Source: Lampris incognitus (lineage: Eukaryota; Chordata; Actinopteri; Lampriformes; Lampridae). From it: a DNA stretch of 64,000 bases. Positions within the stretch are counted from its first letter, which is position 1. Each line of letters begins with the position of its first letter. The DNA is taken from NCBI RefSeq assembly GCF_029633865.1, contig NC_079224.1, positions 23,090,177-23,154,176 of the forward strand, written 5' to 3'. A program made the translations under genes and the position numbers. Below are positions 25,784 through 42,335 of the stretch, piece by piece. The notes beneath the pieces are model-generated. The model was given only the letters and a program-made list of their open reading frames with translations. It made no database searches and was not told the origin of the DNA.

Positions 25784-27621
25784 CAGTGCCTTGTAAAAGT
25801 ATTCAACCCCCTTGACAGCCATCACTAATTTCTGGATTATAAAAGATACTCACACATCTGTTCCTGAACAATATTTTTGTGAACCCATAAGCTCTAACAG
25901 CATGTTCCCAAAGCCAAAACAAGTTATGTTTCGCTGACTTTTTAATTAATAAATTAAAACTAAACTATAGTGCTTGCATAATATAATACACATATCAACA
26001 CTTTGTAGAGTACCCTTTTGCTGCAATAACAGCCATGATTCTCTTGGGGTAAGTATGTACAAGCTTTGCACATTCTTCTGGAGTAATTTTTGCGCATTCT
26101 TCTTGGCAGAATTTGTACAGGTCTTGCAGGTTGGTGGGATGGCGCCTCTGGACTGCGATTTTCAGTCTGTGCCACAGATTTTCAATGGGGTTGAGGTCCA
26201 GACTTTGACTTGGCCACTCCAAAACGTTTTGTTCACCTTTTTGTTGCCGAGCCATGCCATTGTTGCTTTAGCCTTGTGCTTAGGATGATTGTCCTGCTGG
26301 AAGGTGAACCTTCTCCCAAGCTTCAGTTTTATGGCAGACTGCAACAGGTTGTCTCCCAATATTTCCCTGTTTTTAGCTCCATCCATTCTTCCCTCAGTTT
26401 AAACAAGGTTCCCAGTGCCTGCAGATGAAAAGCAACCCCATAGCATTATGCTGCCGCCGCCATGCTTCACTGTAGGGAGGGTGTTTTTTAGGGCATGAGC
26501 AGTGTTAGTTTTGCGCCACACATACCGCTTTGAGTTTCGACCAGAGAGCCCAACTTCCGTCTCATCTGACCACGAAACCTTTACCCACATCCTAACTGGG
26601 TCTCTCATGCTTGGTAGCAAACTCCAAGCGTGCTTTTATATGCATAGTTTTGAGCAATGGCTTCTTTCTTGCCACCCCCCCATACAGGTGAGATTTATGG
26701 AGAGCCCGTGATATGGTTGACTCATGCACATTTACTCCAATTTCAGCCACACTGTAAATTCTAAAAGTTCAGTTTACTTTAAAAAATAGAAATAAAAAAA
26801 CTAGGAAACCGATTACACTTGGGACAAGTAAGTAAATGAACTTGTGTCAAGTTCATTTCACATAAAATGATTTCACATAACTTGACACAATTAAGTTAAT
26901 TTACTTATTTTTCCCAAGTGTAATCTGTTCCCTAATTTTGTTTTAAGTAAACTTAACGTTTAGAATTTACAGTGCACTGACCTCTGGAGCTCCTCCAAAG
27001 TGATTGCAGGATCATCTGGGGCTTTCCTCACCAGCCCACGTCTTGCTCGGACACTGAGCTTTGAGGGACGGCCTGTCCTACAAAGCACCTGGGTGGTGCG
27101 ATACAGCTTCCACTTTCCGACAATGGATCCCAGTGTTCTGTGGAACATCCAGACACTTGGATATTGTTTTGTATCCCTTTCTCACATTCTACATTTTAAT
27201 CACTTTGTCTCTTACTTAAGTATTGTGCTCCTTTGTCTTGATTTTCTAATGGAGTTCACGTAATAAACTTTACACAGAGTGCTTTTTATACCCATAAACG
27301 AGACATGTTAATAACAGGTGCACACTGATTATGCCCAATTGTGTTTACCTGAGCTTGTTTTAGGAATAATTTGTCATTTGTGTAAATGTGAAGCTTTGAG
27401 AGCACAAGGGGTTGAAAACTTATGCAAGCACTAAATTTTAGTTTTTAATTTATTAATTAAAAAGTCAGCAAAACATAACTTATGTTGGCTTCAGGAACAT
27501 GCTGATAAAGCTTATGGGTTCACAAAAATAATATTGTTCAGGAACAGATGTGGGAGTATCTTTTATAATCCAGAAATTAGTGATGACTGTCAAGGGAGCT
27601 GAATACTTTTGCAAGGCACTG
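25784..27621 (-). mobile_element. Tc1/mariner transposon, broken, with nested MITE
   Basis: Ends begin CAGTGCCTTG and are flanked by TA (25782-25783; 27622-27623). Terminal inverted repeats are about 200 bp (25784-25985 against 27418-27621), the long type seen in many fish Tc1 elements. On the minus strand the transposase is readable in pieces: an N-terminal helix-turn-helix part (PSKLSVRARRGLVRKAPDDP), the first catalytic Asp in [10 protein letters not shown], the second in [12 protein letters not shown], and the Glu in [10 protein letters not shown]. The pieces lie in at least two frames and a 225-bp MITE interrupts the gene, so it cannot make transposase. It lies between b3gnt5 and eif4a2. 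Confidence 0.93.
26750..26974. mobile_element. MITE nested in the Tc1 transposase gene
   Basis: CACTGTAAATTCTAAAAGTT at the left mirrors the right end ...AATTTACAGTG. The 225-bp unit separates two transposase pieces. The interrupted Tc1 sequence rejoins with a 2-bp CA repeat (26748-26749; 26975-26976). It is younger than the Tc1 copy. Confidence 0.8.
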
Positions 27622-27624
27622 TAT

Positions 27625-27755
27625 CATCCATTCGTTCATTATCCAAACCGCTTATCCTTACTCAGGGTCGCAGGGATGCTGGAGCCTATCCCAGCAGTCA
27701 CTGGGCGACAGGCGGGGATACACCCCGAACAGGCCGCCAGACCATCACAGGGCTA
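27625..27755 (-). repeat. SINE family B 3' fragment
   Basis: The stretch with GGGTCGCAGGGATGCTGGAG and GGCGACAGGCGGGGATACAC is the reverse complement of the 3' half of the complete family B copy at 47961-48321. Truncated; no duplication found. Confidence 0.6.
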
Positions 27756-27770
27756 AACAGTGTGTGAGAC

Positions 27771-27958
27771 AGTGTAGCTGAGAACTATGGCCTACACACC
27801 CTCTCTTAAGGCTGTGTAGGCCATAATTCATAACACATGGCCTTTCATCAGGCAGTGTAGGCCATAATTCTCATCAAGGCCTACACTGCCTGGTGAGGGG
27901 CCATGTAGGCCATAAGTCTCATAATTCTCAGCTACACTACATAATTCTCAGCTACACT
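27771..27958. repeat. complex foldback built from TGTAGGCCATAATTCT units
   Basis: 28-base arms at 27836-27863 and 27878-27905 pair with three mismatches (CATGGCCT...GTGTAGGCC). Outer segments AGTGTAGCTGAGAACTATGG (27771-27790) and the inverse AATTCTCAGCTACACT (27923-27938, repeated ending 27958) enclose it. Mixed direct and inverted copies suggest repeated rearrangement of one unit. Confidence 0.65.
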
Positions 27959-28034
27959 CGCACACACTATATATTCATAGATAAATATTTATGAATAAAT
28001 AAATTCAAATATATATTTGTTAAATGGCAAATGA

Positions 28035-28920
28035 ATGGTAAATGGACTGCATTTATATAGCGCTTTTCTAGTCTACCAACCACTCAAAGCCCTTTACAGT
28101 GTATGCCTCACATTTCCCAGTGGTGGGCTGTCAGGGCCATCAGGGCCTTCTCTGGTGGCCCTGTCAAAATCAAAATTTGTTTTTCATAGTTAAATTGAAG
28201 TGTGCCTGAGATGTGTCTGAATTCAATTTCTTTTTTCTTTTTTCCTGGGGCTGAGCAGGGAATTCCTATGTCATCTAAATGCATCACAGCTCCTTGGACC
28301 AGCACTAGTGGTATTGCTAGCCTTTCCGTGAAGCCCGAAGCTGCAAATTGATTACAACTTTGAGTGACCGTATCATCAGCCAATCAAATGTTGATGTGTA
28401 GTGACAGAACAACCCAGGGGCCTTATGATGTGTCGGTGCTACCCCTGGTGTCTTCATCAACTTTGAACTTGATACCTTATTGGCACTGTATCAGCCTAAA
28501 AAATTTTGTGCATGGTTAAAAGTATATGATGAAGCACCTCTTGTGGTTGTGGGGATTAAAAATCTTCGAAAAACATATATTCTCGATATCTCAAGTAGCT
28601 AGCTCAACCAATGCAGCTCTCTGTCGCTACCCGAACTGAGTCAACCATATGCATGCATGACTCACATCGACGGTTGAGTCAGATCGGGCAGCGACAGTAT
28701 CAAAACCAAAACATTATGTATTTGGGTATGAGTCTTGAAAGTAAACGAGAAGTCGATCGTATTTCGCAAGCCAGCAAATCATTCACTGCTGATCTCAGCA
28801 CAGGAGAACTGGAGGAACACTGGATGAACCAGAAATAAATCGCCTTATTCATCTTGCCGCCATGTGGAAGTGCCATACTCTCCAGTGTTAAAACTCTGCT
28901 ATAAAAATACAATTTCAAGA
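28035..28920. repeat. mixed repeat fragments with a long hairpin at 28620-28697
   Basis: 28035-28100 is a common fish repeat head (ATGGACTGCATTTATATAGC). From 28119 CAGTGGTGGGCTGTCAGGGC looks like a hAT-type terminus but no matching right end was found. At 28620-28697, arms of 26 bases (CTGTCGCTACCCGAACTGAG onward) pair with three mismatches around a 26-base loop. A 75-codon open stretch across it has no family I recognise. Confidence 0.4.
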
Positions 28921-28966
28921 GTAGGATTAATCACAGTCACAGCTGGAAATCATCTCAGTAGCTACA

Positions 28967-29170
28967 GGAATTGAATCAAGTGCAACTGGACTTGGTTATA
29001 TCTACATATATCTACATATCTACATATATATATATATATATATAGATATATATCTACATATATCTATATATATTTTTTTTTTTCTTTCACGGATATATAA
29101 CCAAGTCCAGTTGCACTTGATTCAGTTCCTTTGGATAACTATGACCTGGATGAGTGAAAGCATTCACAGA
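28967..29170 (+). mobile_element. palindromic short retroposon, copy 1 (family P)
   Basis: A perfect 16-bp target duplication, CATCTCAGTAGCTACA, lies at 28951-28966 and 29171-29186. The left arm (GGAATTGAATCAAGTGCAAC...) is the inverse of the right arm (...GTTGCACTTGATTCAGTTCC). Between them is an AT-rich (ATATCTAC)n centre. The right side continues to the family 3' end (...TGACCTGGATGAG...CATTCACAGA). It is the shortest of three inverted-dimer copies in the window. Confidence 0.75.
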
Positions 29171-29186
29171 CATCTCAGTAGCTACA

Positions 29187-32100
29187 ATAAAACATTTCCT
29201 ACGGCTGAGCTATGTTTTCTTACCGTTGTTTCATGAATGAAAGTCAATCAGCAGAGCAGCCATTCGCCTTCATTCAACACATTTGACGTCTATTAATAAG
29301 GGTTTTTAGATTATGATAGCCTGATCATTTCATATTAGACTTGGCCGCATTCGTGTGAGGATCCACCTAGGAGGCTGCACATCCACAGACTGACAGGCAA
29401 AACGTTTTTATTAAGTAAGTTTTTTTTGGGGGGGGGGTTGTTTGTTTGTTTGCTTGTTTTTAGCTTGAGCACTGCATATTAACAACGTTATTTTCCTCCA
29501 CCTGTTCAATCGACTTGGGTGCTTTGCAAAAATCGTATAATGGCAGGAACTGGTTTTACTGTCCGTGTGTGCATGTGTATGGACAAGGGGATATACGTAC
29601 GCCTGGCAGGGATCTGCACTGCAGAGAGATCAGTTCATTATTATGTTTGTCAGGAAATGTTCTACCAAAAATATGACGCCAGGGACAGGCTCAGCAGCAG
29701 GATTCCTCCCCGTTGCTGGTGTCTGAAAGAAAACCATGTGTCATCAGTGTGTGATGGGGTGGGGGGGCATCTGGCACGTTCTCATGACGTGACGTCATGC
29801 CTGCCTCAGAAAGCCCTTCTGTGAAACAGTAACCGAGGCTGGTCAGAATCGACAGGCCTGTGCACATGTTCACCAGACAACAGACTGAACATGCGTTGAA
29901 CATTCAAGGAAAAACCATAGCCATAGACATGTCTCAAATCTTAGGTGAGATAAACTGAGGCTGCTTTTTGCAGGACATGGAAGTAAAAGTGATAGTATAA
30001 CCCCCTTTTTCAAAGCTACAACAATAGGCCATGCATTCTAATTTGCTGACAACAGAAGACGAAAGAGAGCATTTGTATGGTTATCCATTCAGTGAAATCC
30101 AGCCAGCTAAACTTTCTACTTTTGTTGCAAAATCAAATTTTATTTGACATGATGCCTGTGTAAGTCACATTAGAGTGGTCCTCTCTCCTTTCGTGAATTT
30201 CTGCAATCCCTGAAATTTCTGGTTCTGTCCTGAAATCTGACTACCATCAGGATGGGGCCAGGATTATGTGTTCTCTGACCAGCTGCTGTGTTTCCACGGA
30301 AACCTCAGAAAGGAGAATAATTTCCACAGAGGATTTCAAAGAGGACAAAACAAGGCCATTTGTCTACATCTATTCGCTAAACTATAGCTGCTCTATTACA
30401 ACTGAGGTATTCTGTTAAGGGTGACACATACACACTTCTGTTCAATCAAATCAGAATAGCCAAGTGGAAGAGCTAGCAAAACAAGAATAGCTCAGATTGT
30501 GTCGTTTATCAATTTTGACCTGTTCTGTCACCCATGCAAAGACACACATTTCTTAAATTCGATTTACTGTGAATTAGACGTACTGAGAATTAGGCCATGA
30601 ATAATCACCCACTCCTTTAGTCAGCAGGAAAAAAATAGGGTAATTGATTTCCCTCATCTCCCCTCCCTCCCCGAGGGGGCCTTCACGGGATAATTGCGTT
30701 GACTTCTGCGAGCGTCAGAGTCAAAGCACAAAGTTGACAAGACAAATATAGGTTCACCTCCTATATCATGTCCAATTATACGTCAACCTAGCATAGCGCC
30801 CCGGAGGCTAACTAACCAGCTCTCAGGCTGTACATTTTTAAGATTGCCATCACACTTCGTATGAAACCACTTCCTGTTTTGCAATTGACAAATGGGAGCC
30901 ACATTTATGTTGAAGGAGGGGCAAGATCATGACGCAAGCTGTTCTTTTTAATACATACGAGAGTTACTAAATGAAAAGCGTGTAGCTCTGACGCTCCTAA
31001 CCCTCCTTTCCATTATTTATGTTACTAGTTTTCCCCCTGCTTAACTAACGGTGGCTAGTTCAGCACTGATTATACCTTGTTTGTATATATGTCTTAGTCC
31101 TGCATAGGCTACATAAATAAGCTACTTTAAATCCGAAAATAAATTATATAGCTTGACTTAACCAAACAATAAGTAAACATAAAACCAGTAATCAAATCCG
31201 ATAAACACTGCCGTTGGTATCCGAGAGCCCATTTTAGCCCAAGAAAAGATTAAAATGACCCACATCAAGAATTATCATGATTCATGCAGCCTTTCTGTGT
31301 GACGATAGTAGCCATAATACAAGGGACCCATTCCCACCAGTTTATCTCCTAACCGTGAATCAAGCTAGTTATGACCAAGTCTGAACCGAAGTGTGCCAAT
31401 TCCAGCGATGAACTGGATTAAATTTCCTTTATGTGTTCTTCACACTATAAAATTCCCGGCTAGCCAAGCCACAGTGCTGGTCTGATAAATACCAGCTACC
31501 CTTCTGTAGTATCACCCTATTTGGCCTGCAACCCTTCAAACATGCACAATCCCTGATTACCACAATGTCTTTAAGTACATTAGAAGTCGCCCTTTTCTTG
31601 CAGCGACTCCCCCAAATCACAACCTTTAGAACTATCTGTGCTCTAAAACACCCTACCTAGCGTTCCTCTTGAGGACTACCTTGCGACGCATACGGCCCTT
31701 TGACTCTCACCTCGTCTTCAGTTCACTCTTAAAACGCAATCATTTTTTTCATCCCATGGCGCTATGACCTTGAACGAAGATGTGCTGTGTTATCGATGGT
31801 TCGTTTGTTTGAAATGGACTGTGAAAATCAGCTGTTTTCAAATGTCAGTCGAACAGCTTTACAGCAACATCCCTTTGCCGCTGCGTCTTTTGCCATCGCA
31901 TAGGCCTTCGCACCACACTGTGGCGCTGTTGTGAAACAGGGAATCCTTTTGACTGCGTCGTGTAACGAAATGGTGGGCCTGCAGCCCACCCTCCAGTGCA
32001 CGCCTATTTTCTCGACAAACTGACAAGATATTGCCCTGCCTGGAGACAGTGACGACCTAAGGTGGATTTGGATGCTCTTTTACATCTTCTGTAAAGTAAT

Positions 32101-32250
32101 TTCCCCCACTCAGAGCATCAACACATAACGGCTTACAAGGTGACTCTAATGTAAGCCTAAGTTTAACAGCCCCATCCATCATCTCCCCCAAATGAACTAC
32201 CATTAACATTGTAACATAGCATCCCCCTTTCAAAACAAATAAAAAGGCAT
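29187..32250. other. gene-free interval between b3gnt5 and eif4a2
   Basis: About 3 kb without convincing exons, transposon ends or conserved RNA. Short open stretches (for example at 29519-29824 and 31429-31620) show no family features. A (T)n(G)n(TTTG)n run lies at about 29420-29460. The low-coordinate edge of the eif4a2 3' UTR may reach this region. Confidence 0.5.
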
Positions 32251-32904
32251 TTCTTTACAGCAATTCCGGTTTAATTAAGACATTCATACAATTCTGGGGA
32301 GAAGGAAATTAAGAAGTCAGGGGAATAGCAATATACTCCGATATGGGTAAAACCACCTCAGCAAAATACAGCCAACCAATGAGGAATTCTGATAAAGCAA
32401 GAGGGATAAAAAAAATATTGTACATTTAAATTAACACATTCACAAAAGATAACAAAGAGCAAGTGAATCTACAGTATAACTTGAAAAGTGCCTCTATTTA
32501 GCAGACACACAACACATCGCACATGTTAGCTTTACATAACTTGCAGACTTTATACAGCACTTATACTTTTTAGTCCACAAGTAAGTTACTAAATGGTGAA
32601 GAACATCTAATATATGCATTTTAATTGAACATGGAAAGAAATACCTGTTAAGGACCTTAATAATGTCTACAGACCCCATGGCTTTGTAGCTCCAACCAGC
32701 AAACCGTCAAGGTTAGAATCTACAAATGTCCAAGAGGGACCACCATTGGAGTCACCTCACTTCTTAACACATATCGAAAATTCTGATCCAAGGTTTAAGC
32801 ATTTGAGAAGAAGATTTTCCCCCTCCAATAATATAAGCACAATGCAAGTGGACGATCGCTATCACTGCGTTTACAAAAAAAAGAAAAGAAAAACAAATCT
32901 CAGC
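32250..32904 (-). other. eif4a2: eif4a2 3' UTR (end uncertain)
   Basis: AT-rich non-coding sequence lies beyond the stop codon. There is no AATAAA on the minus strand close by; an ATTAAA variant lies at 32270-32275 and another near 32620. The extent is inferred. Confidence 0.35.
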
Positions 32905-37872
<4,968 letters not shown>

Positions 37873-38694
37873 GGTCCGTACCCAACTTCGGCATGCGACT
37901 GGAAAGATCGTTGATGACGATGCCAATTGCCTTTATGTAGCCGGACTATTTTCACCGAAAATTTTAATGCTCCATTTCGCGAACAATCCACTTCGAACAA
38001 ACCAAATAACGGTTTGTTTAACTATTTCTTATTATCTAAAATCTTGATTATTCGAATGATATTTGAAATAATCGATAATAATGTGGCATTTATTTCAGAC
38101 TATATTTTATGGCGGAAGGATATTGCAGTATTAGCCGGTTGTTGGGCTGCTACAGGGTCTCTGACAGATCAAAATTAGACCTTCCGAGGTTGTGCCAATT
38201 TATGCACACATCTGCCAGAAATATGGCTAACCCTGATATACAAATAAATTACAACGGCATTAATGGGAAGTTTTCTCCAATACCCTGTTGGTATGTGTTT
38301 TTTGTTTTTGTTTTTTGTCACGGTCATGCCTTTTTGTTTTCGTTTTTTTGTCACGGTCATGCCTTTACTAATAGCTTTTATAGGATAACATGTATAACAA
38401 TGTTATAGATTAACTTATGATGTAACAAGTAAAGCTGACGTGCAGCTTATTGTTCCAAATGATTGTTGGAAACGTTTTTAAACTTTACAAAAATATTTTT
38501 GCGTAGCAATACAAGACATATTCCAGTGTACAAGATGTCATTTAAGGAACGCGTGTTTGTCAAAGTACGCATGCACGGAAGAATTTGAGAGACTTTTGCT
38601 CCTGACGCATGCTCAAAAGCTACGGAACCAAGCGTAACAGCTACTACAGGTTAGCCAGCTGGATGGAAAAAAAGGGAGTCGAGCAGTTACAAAC
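37873..38694. promoter_or_regulatory. bidirectional promoter interval eif4a2/dcun1d1
   Basis: The two start codons lie head to head 822 bp apart (eif4a2 at 37872, minus; dcun1d1 at 38695, plus), so both 5' UTRs and promoters fall here. On the eif4a2 side, CTACATAAAGG about 65-75 bp upstream of its ATG is a weak TATA-like site. A direct repeat TTTTTTGTCACGGTCATGCC occurs at about 38312 and 38345. No transcription start can be fixed from sequence. Confidence 0.5.
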
Positions 38695-41160
38695 ATGGTA
38701 AAAAAAAACTCGTCTATTCGTTTTAGTGGATGTACATGTGACCCTTTTGAGCAATTTGTAAAGATAACACAGTGAATGCTCATTGTGATTGTAATAGCGG
38801 CCTTACATCTTCCCATAAAAAATACAAACAACAAAGGTAGCTTTCGAGGGCAGCATTTGCTAATAGCCAACTGTGAAACTAGCTCGCTAGCCTAGCTAGT
38901 TAACAAATCATCTGAAAGGCAGCAGCTTTCCACCAACCTTGTTTTATAGCCGTTGTCAGGTTAAGATTTCCGATTCAGTGTAATTAATTTGATGTCAAAA
39001 TTGACATTTTATAAATTGACATTTTGTGTGAGTTAGTCAGTGGTCAATGACATGTTTAGCCATAAGTGCAGCGAGGAGGTGCTATTTGACTGGCCCAGAT
39101 AGATGGCTTGCAGTTTGTGTTTGAGCTTTACTGTCAATGTTTACTGTTTTGATGTTGTTTTTCCCATACAAGCGCATGTTACGCTTGAAGGCATCTGCTA
39201 CATATGATTAGAGAAGATGATATGACACTATTGGTTTGATTCTGCTAGGCTATACACAATATAAGCACCTGGTGCACACAATATGTTTACTATATCTTTA
39301 GGCAAGAAATGTGGACTGGATAATATTGTGCTAATATTTAGCTCTTGTGCCTGTCTCTGTGTAGAACAAGCTGAAGTCCTCACAGAAGGATAAAGTTCGT
39401 CAGTTTATGATATTCACACAATCAAATGAGAAGACTGCACTGGCCTGTCTATCACAAAATGATTGGAAATTAGATGTTGCCACTGACAACTTCTTCCAAA
39501 ATCCAGAGCTATATGTTTCAAATATAAAAGGAGCCTTAGACAAGAAAAGGCTTGAGCAACTGTATAACAGGTACAGAGGTAAGTAGAGCATTTCCCATAC
39601 TGGCAACTTAAAGTATACACATTACATCAGGTTTTATTGACTGGACATTGGAGAAATAAGCTGGAAATTTTAACACAGCTAAATGTGAACACTTACTGGT
39701 AGTAAACAAGCTGTCCACTCTTTTTATATTTACATATTAATCAGTATGCCTTTTCACATATTTACTTAGATCCTCAAGATGACAATAAGATTGGCATTGA
39801 TGGGATCCAGCAGTTCTGTGATGACCTGGGCCTTGACCCAGCAAGTATAAGTGTTCTCCTCATAGCCTGGAAGTTCCGGGCAGCCACACAGTGCGAGTTC
39901 TCCAAACAGGAGTTCATGGATGGAATGACAGAGCAGGGGTGAGAATGCAGTTTAACATGCCTTTCCTCACTGACAGATTTGGCTATGGATCCTGATGTGA
40001 AATTAAGTTTTTAAGATTTTTATTTGGTTCCATGCTTCCATCCGAATAGATTTTAAAGACAAATCCAGGGGTTAGTTTTTAAATCTTTTTTCGGTTATAA
40101 AACAAAAACCCAACTTTAAATGCAATTAAACAGTTAGTAAACATTTGTTGCCTATGGAAGACCTTGAGGGTTGTTTTTTTTGTGTTTTTTTTATGACATC
40201 ACAGATTAGGGCATATCTAAAATTTTCTCTGAATTGTTTATAACAAGGAAATTGTAATTCTCCCCCTTGATGAATGTATTTCCTGCGTAAGCACTCTACC
40301 CCTTGTTTATTCATTTATACATTTTTATTTTGCCTGAAAGTCACTGTATTTCCTCAGGTGTGACAGTATAGAGAAGTTAAAAGCTCAACTGCCTAAAATG
40401 GAGCAAGAGTTAAAGGACCATGGGAAATTTAAAGACTTTTACCAGTTCACTTTTAACTTTGCCAAAAATCCTGGCCAGAAAGGTTTGGGTAAGACTCATT
40501 TGTACATTCCCTCACCTATTCTTTGTTCAATAGATATTAGATACAAGTTATTGTCACATGACCCCTGTGCTTCTGTCTGCTAGACTTAGAAATGGCAATT
40601 GCGTATTGGAATTTAGTACTGGCTGGAAGATTCAAGTTCCTGGACCTGTGGAACCAATTTCTAGTTGTAAGTGAGCTGTTAGAATGTTAAGTGTGTTCAC
40701 TTCAGGGAAAAAGTACTGTAGATATGCAAGTATTTTATCATTTGCTTTCTGGATGCAGCTCTGACTGTTGCCTATGCATTGCATTCTGCAGGAGCACCAT
40801 AAAAGATCAATCCCAAAGGACACATGGAACCTCTTGTTAGACTTCAGCACAATGATCACAGATGATATGTCAAATTATGATGAGGAAGGTTTGTACTGTG
40901 GGTTGAACTTGAATTAATTTGTCGCTGTGTGGTCAAGATATCTGATGGCACACTTGTGACCCTCTCAGTAATACTTTCTTCATAAACACAGCCACATAGA
41001 CAAACGGCTGTGATTGTTCACTCACGTTGAAACTTGGGAGTGTATTTTTTAACAGCCCTTTCCTTGTTTTTATGTTTTTTAAGGAGCATGGCCAGTTCTT
41101 ATTGATGACTTTGTTGAGTTTGCACGGCCACATATTGGGACCAAAAGCACAGCTGTTTAG
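38695..41160 (+). CDS. dcun1d1: DCUN1D1 (SCCRO), cullin neddylation E3 cofactor, complete
   Basis: Seven coding exons: 38695-38697 (only the ATG), 39365-39578, 39770-39938, 40358-40488, 40584-40666, 40792-40888 and 41084-41160. All borders are GT-AG and the product is 257 residues (mammalian 259). The N-terminal UBA-like domain ([20 protein letters not shown]) is followed by the PONY/DCUN1 domain with [80 protein letters not shown] and the C-terminal acidic [20 protein letters not shown]. The protein holds N-acetylated UBE2M (UBC12) and cullin-RBX1 to speed NEDD8 transfer. A first exon holding just the start codon is a known feature of this gene. An AATAAA at 41575-41580 marks the probable 3' end. 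Confidence 0.97.
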
Positions 41161-41600
41161 GAGCTGTACAAGCTGAAGGAACGTCCATATGATGTTTATA
41201 CAGAAGAAAGCCACACACAACCAGGGTGCTGAATAGAGAGCAGAGACCGCATTGAGCTGAGATCTACGTTGCCTTTTCAACCCCTCAGGACTGAGATGTT
41301 TTACACAAGAGACTTTATATATAAATATATTGAAAGGCATATCTCTGCGTCGGTCTACTTGTGGTGGTCTGGGGCTTTTATTAAAAGTATGGGACTTTTT
41401 TTTGTGCGTGTACTCAAGCCAACTGGAGATGAGTCACCATCTTGAACCTCGTGGCTTCTGACCCATTGTTTAGTTGATATAGTTGTGTTTTGCTCAGTAG
41501 AGCAAGCACTTAGATACATACTTTTGAATTGTAATCTAAACACAAGGGTCCATGAGGGAATGTCATTCTTTATAAATAAATTTTAATACTTTTGTGTGTA
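41161..41600 (+). other. dcun1d1: dcun1d1 3' UTR
   Basis: Non-coding AT-rich sequence ends at AATAAA (41575-41580); another AATAAA lies at 41700. The rest to the ccdc39 start (42336) is intergenic with nothing recognised. Confidence 0.5.
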
Positions 41601-42335
41601 AACCTGCTAAGACATTTCTTTTATGAAACATTTGTGCGAAAGATCAGTCAGAAATATTGTAATTTTTTTTTGTTTTAAACATAATGCTGTTCCATACACA
41701 AATAAATATAAATGTTTCCGCTAAGAATCTCTTAAGTGATTACAGGACTCGTTGACTTTCCGATGTGTAAAAATTTCACTAGATGGATCAACAGATGTCA
41801 TGTTTGTACTCAAGTCCATCACACGTTTATCTCAAATGGCACGGTGGTTCTAGCGTGTGCATGTTGAGTTTTGCACATTCTCCATGTCTACATGAGGTTC
41901 CTCGCGTGTTTAATGAACTGGAGTGTCTATATTACCCATAGTAATTGTGTGTGTGTGATGGACTGGTGACATATCCAAGTTGTGTACCTCCAGCGGCCCT
42001 GAATTTCCCTTTGCCTTGATGCATAGGAAAAGAAAAAAAAATTCAGTGGAAGCAAGGGGGATTAAAATTGCCAAACGGGATTATGGGTGCTGAATGTGTT
42101 GGAGAAGGGTGCCATGCTGCCCACTAGTGGCGCTTTGGTTTAAAACGATAAGTCGGTTGCTAGGGGCGAATCTCAAACAAGTACGGAGAGTGAGCACAGG
42201 CAGCGCCACCCAGAAGTTCATAAACTATAAGTAACAGCGCAGTCATTAATTTTGATGTCTCGTAGTGAATGAATTTGCAGGGTTGTACGTGTCTTCCATT
42301 ACCGTGTGGAAACCGAAGTTTAGAGGCGAAGGAAA

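Noticed and set aside
25556-25828. Long (VC)n/(CV)n reading frames
   Set aside because: Translation of a (TG)n microsatellite.
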